Source of the DNA: Paenibacillus turpanensis
Lineage (GTDB): Bacteria > Bacillota > Bacilli > Paenibacillales > YIM-B00363
Assembly (NCBI RefSeq): GCF_011421635.1
Contig: NZ_WTLI01000018.1
Span: 61,705-125,704 of the forward strand
Direction: 5' to 3'
DNA: 64,000 nucleotides
Position numbers and translations under genes: made by a program. Below, in pieces: positions 1 to 8,293 of this stretch (position 1 is the first letter of the stretch; each line of letters starts with the position of its first letter). The notes under the pieces are model-generated. The model had not been told where the DNA came from. It saw only the letters and a program-made list of their open reading frames with translations, and did no database searches.

Positions 1-1
1 C

Positions 2-289
2 CTTGAACGGGATGAAGCGGCTCAAATGCTGGAGAGCGATGCATTTTCGAATGACGTTCGTGACGATGAGCAGGAAGGGGCACAGCTTGGTATCCGCGGC
101 GTCCCTTTCTTTGTCATCGACCGCAAATACGGCGTATCGGGAGCGCAGCCGAGTGAGGTGTTCCTTCAGGCGCTGCAGAAAGCGTGGGAAGAGTCTCGTC
201 CGCTCACCATGCTGAATGAGGAGAATGGAGAGCTGGCGAACGAAGCTTGTGAAGACGGGGTGTGCCAACCTCCGGCGCGGAAACCATAG
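2..289 (+). CDS. DsbA family oxidoreductase (C-terminal part only)
   Basis: The reading frame is open from the left edge, so the start and the N-terminal thioredoxin CxxC region lie outside the window. The visible 95 residues contain the segment GIRGVPFFVIDRKYGVSGAQ followed by a short helix ending in LQKAWEE. This is the cis-proline strand and last helix of the DsbA/FrnE type thioredoxin fold (polyketide/dithiol oxidoreductase family). The tail ends in a Glu- and Cys-containing stretch (NEACEDGVCQPP), as in FrnE-like proteins. The predicted role is a cytoplasmic thiol-disulfide oxidoreductase with unknown substrate. A hairpin terminator follows within 15 bases. Family assignment is good; exact function is not known. 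Confidence 0.8.
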   Translation, partial: LERDEAAQMLESDAFSNDVRDDEQEGAQLGIRGVPFFVIDRKYGVSGAQPSEVFLQALQKAWEESRPLTMLNEENGELANEACEDGVCQPPARKP

Positions 290-299
290 TCAGGGATCG

Positions 300-340
300 A
301 AGACCTGCTTGGCTGTAAAATGCCGGGCGGGTCTTTTTCT
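300..340 (+). terminator. Rho-independent terminator after the DsbA-family gene
   Basis: AGACCTGC pairs with GCGGGTCT (one G-U pair) across a loop, followed by TTTTTCTG. It lies directly behind the stop codon at 287-289. Confidence 0.6.
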
Positions 341-461
341 GTTTTGTCATCATTTTTTCAAATACAAGATTAGTTTTTTATATGACGGGTGAAGCGGGAT
401 ATAGGTATAATGAGTACAACATATTACGACTCCATCTCAATCGTACGGAAAGGTGAAGCTT

Positions 462-1295
462 GTGCACAAAGATACCTATCGAGTGTTTGGGTTGTTCCTC
501 CTAGCCATGGTTTTGCTGCTTTCCGGTTGCGGCTCGCAGCAGTCTCCTGAGCTATCCGAAAGGGCTCGCCCTGAATCGGCTGAAGCAGCAGCAGGGGAAA
601 CCGTGGAACTGACCATCTCAGCGGCAGCGAGCGTAACGGATGCACTGCTTGAGATCGAAAAAGCCTACGAATCCAAGAACCAACGGATTCAGTTAAATTT
701 AAACTTCGGTGCCTCGGGTGCGCTGCAGCAGCAGATGGAGCAGGGAGCGCCGGTGGATGTGTTCTTGTCTGCCGCACCTAAAAATATGAAGGCTCTTGTG
801 GATAAACAGCTGATCGATCCGAAGAACCAGGCTGCGTTATTGACCAATGAGTTGGTTGTCATTACACCGGCTGATGCGAAAACAGCGATCCGTGATCTCA
901 CGGAACTAACGAAAGCAGAATGGAAAAGAGTAGCCATTGGCATTCCGGAAAGCGTCCCCGCCGGCAGCTATGCGAAGGAAGCGCTCGTTAACGGTAAGCT
1001 TTGGGATGCATTGTCCTCCAAAATGGTTCAGGCGAAAGACGTGAGACAGGTTCTGCATTATGTCGAGACGGGCAACGCGGACATTGGATTTGTCTACAAG
1101 ACCGACGCCTTAACCTCGAAGCGAGTGAACATCGCTTTTGCGGTTGATTCGGCAGCCTATACACCGGTTACGTACCCGCTCGGATTGGTAAAAGCGTCAA
1201 AGCATACAAAGGAAGCAGCGGAATTTTACAACTATCTTCAATCGAAAGAAGCAATGGATATTTTCATCAACCACGGCTTTTCCGCGGCAAAATAA
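462..1295 (+). CDS. modA: Molybdate ABC transporter substrate-binding lipoprotein ModA
   Basis: Extracellular, lipid-anchored binding protein that captures molybdate (or tungstate) for the ModB permease. The N-terminus is a lipoprotein signal with lipobox LLSGC, Cys about residue 23. The mature part has family signatures: ISAAASVTDALLEIEKAY, the segment LNFGASGALQQQMEQGAPVD, and a C-terminal YPLGLVKAS region, with typical length (277 aa). GTG at 462 is preferred over the in-frame GTG at 453 because the Shine-Dalgarno AAAGGTGA (449-456) would overlap the earlier codon. The stop codon overlaps the modB ATG by one base, so the two are translationally coupled. No modC ATPase follows. Confidence 0.9.
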   Translation: MHKDTYRVFGLFLLAMVLLLSGCGSQQSPELSERARPESAEAAAGETVELTISAAASVTDALLEIEKAYESKNQRIQLNLNFGASGALQQQMEQGAPVDVFLSAAPKNMKALVDKQLIDPKNQAALLTNELVVITPADAKTAIRDLTELTKAEWKRVAIGIPESVPAGSYAKEALVNGKLWDALSSKMVQAKDVRQVLHYVETGNADIGFVYKTDALTSKRVNIAFAVDSAAYTPVTYPLGLVKASKHTKEAAEFYNYLQSKEAMDIFINHGFSAAK

Positions 1296-1969
1296 TGGGG
1301 ACAACGATGAACTGGGACATGTACTGGGCTCCGATTCGGTTGTCGCTGCAGGTTGCGCTCGTATCCAGTATCTTGGCTGCCGCTATAGGGGTTGCCGCTG
1401 CATGGTGGATATCACGGAAGTCGTTTCGAGGAAAAACGATCGTTGAAACGGTGTTTATGCTGCCGCTCGTGCTTCCACCGACCGTCGTTGGTTTTTTGCT
1501 GCTGGTGGTGTTTGGACGCAAGAGCTGGATCGGGCGAATGATAGAAGGTATATTTAACGCGCCGATCATATTTTCCTGGTGGGCCGCTGTCGTCGCTTCC
1601 ATTGTCGTAGCCTTTCCGCTCGTCTACCAGACCATGAAGGTAGGATTTGCGTCGGTGGACCGGGATTTAGAGGATGCGGGGCGGTCCATAGGGGCGGGCG
1701 AATGGCAGGTGTTTCGCTATATCAGCTTTCCTTTAGCGTTTTCGTCATTCGTGTCCGCCTACATCCTTGGCTTTGCCCGCAGCCTTGGCGAATTTGGCGC
1801 GACCTTAATGATCGCCGGCAATATCCCGGGGAAAACCCAAACGGTTCCAACCGCAATTTATGTTGCGGTGGACGCGGGGAACATGACCATGGCTTGGGCT
1901 TGGACGGTTTCGATGATCGTGATTTCATTTCTGCTGCTCTTGATTACGGGGCGGAGAACAAAGGGATAG
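1295..1969 (+). CDS. modB: Molybdate ABC transporter permease ModB
   Basis: Inner-membrane permease of the molybdate importer. The protein has 224 aa with about five membrane segments and the EAA-type cytoplasmic loop (DAGRSIGAGEWQVFRYISFPL, about residues 125-145), where the ATPase subunit would dock, and the ModB C-terminal motif ARSLGEFGATLMIAGNIPG. ATG 1295 overlaps the modA stop; ATG at 1307 is an alternative. The ATP-binding partner ModC is not encoded next to it. It must be supplied from elsewhere, or the system depends on a shared ATPase. Confidence 0.92.
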   Translation: MGTTMNWDMYWAPIRLSLQVALVSSILAAAIGVAAAWWISRKSFRGKTIVETVFMLPLVLPPTVVGFLLLVVFGRKSWIGRMIEGIFNAPIIFSWWAAVVASIVVAFPLVYQTMKVGFASVDRDLEDAGRSIGAGEWQVFRYISFPLAFSSFVSAYILGFARSLGEFGATLMIAGNIPGKTQTVPTAIYVAVDAGNMTMAWAWTVSMIVISFLLLLITGRRTKG

Positions 1970-2086
1970 ATAAGGGTCATAATGCCTCTGATCTAAAGTT
2001 AGGCTCCATTGACGTTGGATGAATTTTACTTCCGCTTCGCGAACTCATCCACTATACTACACATAACAACAATATCATCCATGATT

Positions 2087-2181
2087 CGACTATTGGGCAA
2101 ACCGGTTGAAAAGCCGGGACGCAAAGGCATGGGTCGTCGATTTCCATTGTGAAATACCGATTGCCAGTCTGCATGTTCATT
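2087..2181 (+). promoter_or_regulatory. Cyclic-di-GMP-I (GEMM) riboswitch aptamer
   Basis: The core GGGCAAACC (2095-2103), a GAAA-type capped stem (GGTTGAAAAGCC), and GGGACGCAAAGGCATGGGTC (2117-2135) match the GEMM-I consensus closely. It is followed by a second variable hairpin and the closing TTGCCAGTC (2161-2169), which pairs back to the GACT..GGCAA strand. It lies on the sense strand between modB and the SLH gene and is followed by an intrinsic terminator, so it most probably controls the SLH protein in response to c-di-GMP. TTTGCGTCCC (2181-2190) is the exact complement of GGGACGCAAA inside the aptamer and is the likely switching strand. Confidence 0.88.
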
Positions 2182-2194
2182 TTGCGTCCCTCTG

Positions 2195-2227
2195 AAACCT
2201 CCTTGTACAAAGGCGGTTTTTATTTTT
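2195..2227 (+). terminator. Expression-platform terminator of the c-di-GMP riboswitch
   Basis: AAACCTCCTT pairs with AAAGGCGGTTT across a GTAC loop and is followed by TTTATTTTTG. It lies between the aptamer and the start of the SLH gene, where a riboswitch-controlled terminator is expected. Confidence 0.7.
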
Positions 2228-2267
2228 GTCCATTCGTCATCATGAGAAAACAGCGAGGATGAACAGC

Positions 2268-3818
2268 ATGAAGAAATCAATGAAGGCTTTATTGCTACTG
2301 CAATCCGCAATTGTATTGGGGGCGACGGCGAGCTTTCCTGTACAGAAGGCTTATGCGGACCATGGAGGGCTGGATGTACCATTCGTGGACGTGAAGTCTC
2401 ATTGGTCGGCGGACAGTGTCATGTGGGCGGTCGGCAAAAATATCGTCAGCGGCTATGAGGACGGTACGTTCAAGCCTGATCAGCTGGTGACGGAGGCCGA
2501 ATTTTTGTCCATGCTTATTCACAGCTTTAAGCCCGAATTGAAAAACGGTTCAGCTTATTGGGCGGAGCCTTATTACAAGCTGTCTGCGTCCCTGAATTAT
2601 CCAGTAGATGCGCAGGATTCGGGAATACATAGCGAGCCGCTTACTAGGCTTCGCGTGGCGGAATTGATCGCGTCGACGCAGGGCAAGCACTATGACGGGG
2701 AGGATTCCGTTCGCTTTATGTACAGCAAAGGTCTTGCGCAAGGAGAGGACGAACTGCCGACCATAGCTGGATTCAACGGCTCGAAGACGCTCACTCGCGC
2801 CGAGGCGGTGCAGTTTATTAAAAACTTGTCCGAGCAAGGGGGCGGCGAGCTTTTAGCGAGACCCGAGCAAGCATCAGATCCTGGTGAACTACCGTTATTT
2901 CCAAGCGGGAACACGAATGCTGAGGTTAGTACCGGACAAGCATATAATGGCTCCGCCGTACAGACGAATGCTTCCGTTGACGCCGCTGTACCTGTTTTAA
3001 AGCTGGATGATCAGCCTGTTGTCTTCCGTACGAAACCGGTTGTAATGGACGGAATGGCGTACTATCCGATTGAGGATGTATGTGCCGCATTTGGGATCGG
3101 GTACGAGGAAAATGGCGACGGCAGCGTCACGACAACCATTTTAGACGAAACGAATACGTTCCAAGCCGGAGATACCGAAAAGTTTGTTCATTATAATCCG
3201 GACGGGGGCATTCTCCAGGAGGAGGATATTCCTCTTGATGGAGAAAAGCCGATGAGGGGAATAAACGGCGTCTACATGATCCCGGCGGAGTCGCTAGATC
3301 ATATTTGGTTTGCCGTGAAAAATGAAGCGACAAGGTTCGCCGATATGTTAGTCATCAACAACGGTCAAGTGGATGAAAGTGAAATCAATTATTATACGTA
3401 TAAGCAGTTTACGCGAAGAGATACGGAAAATAAGGACGGCTCCAACAGGCAGCCGTTCGATAATGCCTCTTTAACCGCTGTCCCTAGTGAAATTGAGAGA
3501 GCAATCTGGGTCAAGCAATATCGTCTGCCGAGCCATGGAACCCTTGTGTATGCAACCTGGAGATGGAATTACCAAGACAGCGATTATTATAAATTCCAAG
3601 AGATCAAGTTTACCGGAAAAATAGTCGATGGGGTCGCTACGGGAGTGCTCCGATTTGAAGGTGATGTTACGTATTATCAAGAGAATGACCGGTTTGAGCA
3701 GTACGAGCCTGTGGAGCTCTACGACGTACAATTACCGTATGAAAACGTGGATCTGAAAATGACATGGAACGATGCATTCAACATGTTTGCCCAAAATCAT
3801 ATCGAGCTTCCGCAGTAA
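2268..3818 (+). CDS. SLH-domain surface protein with copper-amine-oxidase-like domain
   Basis: Secreted protein attached to the cell wall through S-layer homology (SLH) domains. ATG 2268 is chosen because GCGAGGA lies 8 bases upstream and a clean signal peptide follows (MKKSMKALLLLQSAIVLGAT, cleavage near AYA-DH). The upstream TTG at 2226 lies inside the terminator T-tract. Residues about 37-85 form one SLH repeat (FVDVKSHWSADSVMWAVG), with a second, weaker one to about 185. A low-complexity linker follows, then a segment like the N-terminal domain of copper amine oxidases (VLKLDDQPVVFRTKPVVMDG, PIEDVCAAFGI). The C-terminal 200 residues are not recognised. Expression is probably set by the c-di-GMP riboswitch in the leader. 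Ligand or enzymatic role unknown. Confidence 0.85.
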   Translation: MKKSMKALLLLQSAIVLGATASFPVQKAYADHGGLDVPFVDVKSHWSADSVMWAVGKNIVSGYEDGTFKPDQLVTEAEFLSMLIHSFKPELKNGSAYWAEPYYKLSASLNYPVDAQDSGIHSEPLTRLRVAELIASTQGKHYDGEDSVRFMYSKGLAQGEDELPTIAGFNGSKTLTRAEAVQFIKNLSEQGGGELLARPEQASDPGELPLFPSGNTNAEVSTGQAYNGSAVQTNASVDAAVPVLKLDDQPVVFRTKPVVMDGMAYYPIEDVCAAFGIGYEENGDGSVTTTILDETNTFQAGDTEKFVHYNPDGGILQEEDIPLDGEKPMRGINGVYMIPAESLDHIWFAVKNEATRFADMLVINNGQVDESEINYYTYKQFTRRDTENKDGSNRQPFDNASLTAVPSEIERAIWVKQYRLPSHGTLVYATWRWNYQDSDYYKFQEIKFTGKIVDGVATGVLRFEGDVTYYQENDRFEQYEPVELYDVQLPYENVDLKMTWNDAFNMFAQNHIELPQ

Positions 3819-3828
3819 AGTGATGTTG

Positions 3829-3860
3829 AGCTGGGTTCCCGCGGGAACCTGGCTTTTTTT
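3829..3860 (+). terminator. Rho-independent terminator after the SLH gene
   Basis: AGCTGGGTTCCC pairs with GGGAACCTGGCT across CGC, followed by seven or more T. The stem is strong and closely follows the stop codon. Confidence 0.88.
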
Positions 3861-4015
3861 TATGGTTCACACGGATACACCAATCTTTGCTCGCGTCCAC
3901 TCAGTAATGGGGGGACAATAGCACCTTAAAATGAAAAGGCCGGCGGATCGATTTTTGCATAAAAAGGGAGGGTAGGATAAACGATACAACGGAGAACAAT
4001 TCAAGGAGGATATTT

Positions 4016-4792
4016 ATGGACGCCGCATTACTTTTAGAATACGCATGGGTTCTGTTGGTGTTGATCGGGTTAGAAGGGATTCTTGCAGCGGATAATGCTT
4101 TAGTCATTGCGATTATGGTCAAGCATCTGCCCGATGCAGAACGGAAAAAGGCGTTATTTTATGGGCTTGCCGGCGCTTTTGTGTTCCGTTTTGGCTCTTT
4201 GTTCATTATTTCCTTTCTCGTCGATGTGTGGCAGGTTCAGGCTCTCGGCGCGGCGTACCTCTTGTTCATTTCGTTAAACCATATCGTGAAGAAGTTCGTG
4301 CTGCGGAAAGGCCATAACAAGGAGACGGGGAATGAAAAACAAGGCTCCGGACTTTGGCTTACCGTCTTAAAGGTGGAGCTGGCCGACCTTGCCTTCGCGG
4401 TGGATGCGATCTTAGCGGCTGTTGCTTTTGCGGTTACTCTCCCGGAAACACCACTGCCGCCCGTAGGGGGCTTGGATGGGGGACAATTCGGGGTCATTCT
4501 TGCCGGCGGGATTATCGGTCTCGTTATTATGCGGTTTGCAGCTTCCTTCTTCGTTGGATTGCTTCAGCGGAGACCGGGACTCGAGACAGCGGCGTTTCTG
4601 ATTGTCGGTTGGGTTGGGGTCAAATTATCGGTTTACACGTTATCGCATCCTGAATTAGGGTATCTTCCGTACGGCTTCCCGAAGTCGGTTGCCTGGAAAG
4701 CGACGTTTTGGACTGTTCTTTTATTGATTGCTGTACTTGGGTGGTTCTTATCTAAGGAGAAGAACGTTACGGGTAATGCTGCACCCCATTAA
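4016..4792 (+). CDS. TerC family integral membrane protein
   Basis: Membrane protein of the TerC family, associated in bacteria with manganese/calcium export and metallation of exported proteins. It has 258 aa, about seven hydrophobic helices, and the family motif GLEGILAADNALVIAIMVKHL (residues about 19-39), whose acidic residues within the membrane are thought to bind metal. A second acidic helix follows (VELADLAFAVDAILAAVAFA). The RBS is AAGGAGGATATT before ATG. It is followed 20 bases later by a CorC/HlyC family gene, consistent with a metal-homeostasis operon. No yybP-ykoY Mn riboswitch was found in the short leader (3861-4015), although many TerC genes have one. Confidence 0.88.
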   Translation: MDAALLLEYAWVLLVLIGLEGILAADNALVIAIMVKHLPDAERKKALFYGLAGAFVFRFGSLFIISFLVDVWQVQALGAAYLLFISLNHIVKKFVLRKGHNKETGNEKQGSGLWLTVLKVELADLAFAVDAILAAVAFAVTLPETPLPPVGGLDGGQFGVILAGGIIGLVIMRFAASFFVGLLQRRPGLETAAFLIVGWVGVKLSVYTLSHPELGYLPYGFPKSVAWKATFWTVLLLIAVLGWFLSKEKNVTGNAAPH

Positions 4793-4812
4793 CGGCTTGG
4801 TGGTGAGTAACT

Positions 4813-6108
4813 TTGTTTGAATTGTTTGTGTTAATCGTTCTTATTTTTGTGAATGCGTTTTTTGCGGCATCGGAAATTGCGCTCATTTCGCTAAACGATG
4901 TCAAGGTAAAGGCGGAAGCAGAAGAAGGGGATCGGAAAGCCATATTGCTTTATGCGCTGCTGCAGGAGCCTAGTAAATTTCTTGCGACAATTCAGATCGG
5001 GATTACACTGGCCGGCTTCATGGCAAGTGCTTTTGCGGCAGACAGCTTCTCGGAGTCTTTGGCCGCTTTCGCAGCAGAGGCTGGAGTGCCGCTGCCGTTT
5101 GCCACGTTGGACGCAATTGCGGTTATTTTGATTACCCTGGTTCTATCCTATTTCACACTGGTCTTTGGAGAATTAGTTCCGAAGCGGCTGGCGATGAAAA
5201 AAGCGGAGCTCATTTCTTCGATTGCGGCTCGTCCGTTGACGATCTTATCGAGGGTCACGGCGCCTTTTGTAGCGCTGCTCACTGCCTCGACGAACCTTAC
5301 GGTTCGGCTGTTCGGCGTTGACCCGGATGCGAATGAGGAAAAGGTGACGGAAGAAGAAATTCGGATGATGGTGGATATCGGGAAAGAGCGTGGAGCCATA
5401 CAGGAAGCTGAAAAAATGATGATTGACAACATTTTTGAGTTTAACAATAAGGTTGCTTCCGATATTATGACTCATCGCATCAATATTGTGGCGATCCCGG
5501 TTGATATCTCGTTAGAAAAACTGGTTGCGCTCATGAACGAGGAACAGTTTACACGATATCCGGTTTACGATGGAGGATACGATCATATCATTGGCATTCT
5601 TCATGTGAAGTCTATGATGCCTTATTTAAATCATTGCGATGACGAGCCTTTTGATATCCGATCGCTTATTTATAAGCCTTATCATGTTCCTTCATCACGA
5701 AGAACAGATGAGTTGTTTCGAGAAATGCAGCAAAACAATGTACATATGGTTGTCGTTATCGATGAGTATGGCGGGACCGCAGGGATCGTTACCATCGAAG
5801 ATTTGCTTGAGGAGATTGTCGGCAATATTTTTGACGAGTACGATGAAATCACGATGGAATTTGAGAAGGTGGATGATCATACGTACGTGATCGAGGGTAC
5901 CGTAAGCTTGGAATTTGCCGGGAGATTGCTGCGGCTGAGTCTTCCGGTGGAAGCTTATGATACCTTAGGAGGCTTTATCGTTGGCGAAATAGGAAGATTA
6001 CCTGTTGTGGGCGAGGAATTGGAATACGGCGGGGCGTTGTTCAAGGTTGCGGAAGTAGGCGAAAAAAGAATATCGCGGGTGAAAGTGCTGATCTCACAGA
6101 GTAAGTAA
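4813..6108 (+). CDS. CNNM/CorC (HlyC) family transporter-like protein with CBS domains
   Basis: Hemolysin-C/CorC type membrane protein, a family linked to magnesium and other divalent cation export. Domain order: N-terminal DUF21/CNNM membrane domain (residues about 1-190, starting FELFVLIVLIFVNAFFAASE), a pair of CBS domains (about 205-335, with IVAIPVDISLEKLVAL and VVVIDEYGGTAGIVTIEDLL), and a C-terminal CorC_HlyC domain (about 350-425). The start is TTG with GGTGGTGAG upstream; length 431 aa is typical. It lies 20 bp behind the TerC gene, so both are probably cotranscribed and serve metal balance. Confidence 0.88.
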   Translation: MFELFVLIVLIFVNAFFAASEIALISLNDVKVKAEAEEGDRKAILLYALLQEPSKFLATIQIGITLAGFMASAFAADSFSESLAAFAAEAGVPLPFATLDAIAVILITLVLSYFTLVFGELVPKRLAMKKAELISSIAARPLTILSRVTAPFVALLTASTNLTVRLFGVDPDANEEKVTEEEIRMMVDIGKERGAIQEAEKMMIDNIFEFNNKVASDIMTHRINIVAIPVDISLEKLVALMNEEQFTRYPVYDGGYDHIIGILHVKSMMPYLNHCDDEPFDIRSLIYKPYHVPSSRRTDELFREMQQNNVHMVVVIDEYGGTAGIVTIEDLLEEIVGNIFDEYDEITMEFEKVDDHTYVIEGTVSLEFAGRLLRLSLPVEAYDTLGGFIVGEIGRLPVVGEELEYGGALFKVAEVGEKRISRVKVLISQSK

Positions 6109-6131
6109 ACCGCCGATCGTGCTAAGATGAG

Positions 6132-6183
6132 GAAGCCATGGCGGCTAGGGGAGGAAGCTCGTGCCCCTAGCCGCCATGGCTTC
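6132..6183. terminator. Perfect 20-bp inverted repeat between convergent genes
   Basis: A 20-base arm at 6132-6151 (starting GAAGCCATGG, ending GGCTAGGGG) is matched exactly by its complement at 6164-6183 across a 12-base loop. It sits between the CorC-type gene (+) and the DUF2905 gene (-). It probably ends transcription from either side, but neither flank has a strong T-tract, so another role is possible. Confidence 0.6.
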
Positions 6184-6222
6184 TTGTTGAAAGGAGATGG
6201 AGCTTTCCATCCCAAAAGGCTC

Positions 6223-6444
6223 TTATTTTCCGAAAAATCGGAACAAGTAGAGGATGAGAGAGCCGGCAATGCTTACGATGATGCAGGTTACGATGGGGAA
6301 GTAAAAGCGAACATTTTCTTTTTCGATTACGATATCACCGGGCAGCCTTCCCAGCTGCAGGAATCGGCCGCCGATTTGCCACAGCAATCCCGCAACAATA
6401 AGAACAACCCCTGCTATGATCAGAAACTTTGCAGTCGGATTCAT
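6223..6444 (-). CDS. DUF2905 family small membrane protein
   Basis: Protein of 73 aa with two membrane helices (FLIIAGVVLIVAGLLWQI and FPIVTCIIVSIAGSLILYLF) joined by the conserved DUF2905 loop GRLPGDIVIEKENVRFYFP. Function is unknown; the family is widespread as small inner-membrane proteins. AAGGAGG lies 10 bases upstream of the ATG at 6444, with GTG 6447 directly before it as an alternative. A longer upstream extension of the frame would overlap the next gene and is rejected. It lies just downstream of the AbrB-like membrane gene and is probably cotranscribed with it. Confidence 0.82.
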   Translation of the reverse strand: MNPTAKFLIIAGVVLIVAGLLWQIGGRFLQLGRLPGDIVIEKENVRFYFPIVTCIIVSIAGSLILYLFRFFGK

Positions 6445-6475
6445 CACCGACGAACCTCCTTGTACCGAATGGATG

Positions 6476-7696
6476 CTATATCGATTTTTCTTCTTGTGTT
6501 TCTCTAGGGTTGTCCGCACGATGTACGCCTGGGAGTCTCGGGAGCACCCAGCGAAGCAGCGGCGGAATGACGAGTAAGATAAAAAATAGCCGGAACGTTT
6601 GGAACGAGGTGACCAGCGGCAGGTCGGCGCCGACCGAGATTGCAGTCACGCCCATCTCGGTTAAGCCGCCGGGGGCGGTGCCGAGGAAGGCGGACATGAG
6701 GTCGCTGTGTGAGGCGACCGACACCAGCCATGCCGTCAGCAGCGATACAGCCAGCAGCGCTGCTGACGAGCCAAGCGCCCATGGCGTCAGCTTCCGCCAA
6801 TTGGCGAGATGCTCCGGCTGGATGCGCATGGCGATATGGATGCCGAGGGCAAGCTGCGCGGCCATCGTCAGGCCGCCGGGCACGGGCGGCAGCGGCACGC
6901 CGGAGGCGGCGACAACGGCGGCGGCCAGCACGGGGCCCATGAACGAGGGCGTCGGCAGCCGCAGCCGCTTCGCCAGCATGGCCGCGCCGATGCAGCCGAG
7001 CAGGGCCAGCGCCAGCGTCCACGCCGGCAGGCTCGCCGCCGCAGCCGCCGCTTCGCCGGCCCCGGCCGACGGCACGGCCACGCCCGCAGCGCCGTCGGCG
7101 CTTGCGCTCAGCGCGGCTGCGCTGGCTGCCGGCGTGCTGACGCTCGCGGCCCCCGCCGCCGCAGTGCCCGCCAAGGCGCCGCCTTCCGGCGCAGCCGAGC
7201 CGATCCAGCCGTGCATGACCATGAACGGCACAAGGAAGACGACCGATATAAGCCGGATCGTCTGCAGCAGGGCAACCTCCGCGGTGTTGCTTTCCTTCAG
7301 CTCGCTGCTGAGCAGCACCATTTGCGAAAGCCCGCCGGGGATACTGCCGATGACGCCGCTGTAGGGGTGGATGCGGCACGCTTTCGCCAGCAGCAGGCCG
7401 GAGCCGATGCTGAACACCATAACAAGCGCGGTTACCGCCGCCATCAACGGCAAATCGCCGGCCATCGCCGCCAGCGTCTCCGCGGTAAACGACCGCCCCA
7501 ACGCATAGCCGACGATCAGAATCGCCAAACGGCTGAGCGGGTCGAATTCGTACCCTTTTCTTGAGGCGAAATTCCATACGGCCGCGCCGGTCAGAGAACC
7601 CAGCATCCAGGATAAAGGGATGTTCAGCAGTGTAAAAAGCCCGCCGCCGGCAGCTGCCGCGGCGAGCGTTGCAATAAATTTAAAGGGATTATTCAA
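6476..7696 (-). CDS. AbrB family membrane protein (ammonia monooxygenase-like annotation)
   Basis: Multi-pass membrane protein of the family named for AbrB duplication or gene suppressor of gyrB, often misannotated as ammonia monooxygenase. It has 406 aa in two homologous halves: residues about 5-160 (LNIPLSWMLGSLTGAAVW, PYSGVIGSIPGGLSQMVLLS) and about 225-395 (LPTPSFMGPVLAAAVVAASG, FLGTAPGGLTEMGVTA). The halves are separated by an unusually long Ala-rich linker (about residues 165-225), encoded by very GC-rich DNA at roughly 7010-7200. TTG start with GGAGGTTCG upstream. Substrate is unknown. Confidence 0.82.
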   Translation of the reverse strand: MNNPFKFIATLAAAAAGGGLFTLLNIPLSWMLGSLTGAAVWNFASRKGYEFDPLSRLAILIVGYALGRSFTAETLAAMAGDLPLMAAVTALVMVFSIGSGLLLAKACRIHPYSGVIGSIPGGLSQMVLLSSELKESNTAEVALLQTIRLISVVFLVPFMVMHGWIGSAAPEGGALAGTAAAGAASVSTPAASAAALSASADGAAGVAVPSAGAGEAAAAAASLPAWTLALALLGCIGAAMLAKRLRLPTPSFMGPVLAAAVVAASGVPLPPVPGGLTMAAQLALGIHIAMRIQPEHLANWRKLTPWALGSSAALLAVSLLTAWLVSVASHSDLMSAFLGTAPGGLTEMGVTAISVGADLPLVTSFQTFRLFFILLVIPPLLRWVLPRLPGVHRADNPRETQEEKSI

Positions 7697-7723
7697 AACG
7701 AACCTCCGGTGTAAGTACCGACT

Positions 7724-8293
7724 TTAGTTGCCTTCCTGATATCCGTCCACAATGATATCCAGTTTGCCTGTCTCCGGATCGACGACAAGCCCGTGAACGC
7801 GCACGTCAGACGGGAGCAGCGGGTGGTTGCGGATCATTTTCACATTTTCGGATACCGCCTCCTCCACACAGGCAAAGCCGTGCAGCCATTGCGTCAGATC
7901 GATGCCGGCGTTCTCCAGCATATTGATGCGGTCCTCCGGAATGCCGCGATCAACCATACGGCTCATCGTCGTCTTCGGGTCAATGCTCGCCATGCCGCAG
8001 CCGTGGTGGCCAATCAGGCAAACTTCTTCAGCGCCAAGCTCATACACAGCAACCATAATGCTGCGCATAACCGAGCCGAACGGATGCGAGATGACACCGC
8101 CGGCGATTTTAATAATTTTTGCGTCGCCGTTTTTTAAGTTGAGGGCTCGGGGCAAGAGCTCCGTTAAGCGTGTGTCCATACAGGAGACAATAACAAGCTT
8201 TTTATCTGGGAATTTATCCGTTTGAAACTGCTTATAAGCGCCGCTAACGACGAAGTTTTGGTTATGCTCCATGATTTGCTGTAATGTATTCAC
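7724..8293 (-). CDS. Beta-class carbonic anhydrase
   Basis: Cytoplasmic zinc enzyme interconverting CO2 and bicarbonate. Zinc ligands are visible as Cys-Met-Asp-Thr-Arg (C and D of the CxDxR motif) and the pair in GHHGCGM (H-x2-C). GGVISHPFGSVMRSIMVAVY follows the pattern of the YtiB-type small beta-carbonic anhydrases (189 aa). GTG at 8293 is chosen because GGGAGGG lies 7-8 bases upstream; the longer frame would add 15 residues without an RBS. It lies 27 bases upstream of the AbrB-like gene on the same strand, so they may form an operon. Confidence 0.88.
   Translation of the reverse strand: MNTLQQIMEHNQNFVVSGAYKQFQTDKFPDKKLVIVSCMDTRLTELLPRALNLKNGDAKIIKIAGGVISHPFGSVMRSIMVAVYELGAEEVCLIGHHGCGMASIDPKTTMSRMVDRGIPEDRINMLENAGIDLTQWLHGFACVEEAVSENVKMIRNHPLLPSDVRVHGLVVDPETGKLDIIVDGYQEGN

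Noticed and set aside
3861..4015. yybP-ykoY manganese riboswitch before the TerC gene
   Set aside because: Expected conserved blocks of this class are not present in the short leader.
6809..7564. Long plus-strand frame opposite the AbrB-like gene
   Set aside because: It is a shadow caused by GC-rich third positions of the real minus-strand gene; the product is Arg/Ala/Gly-rich with no family features.
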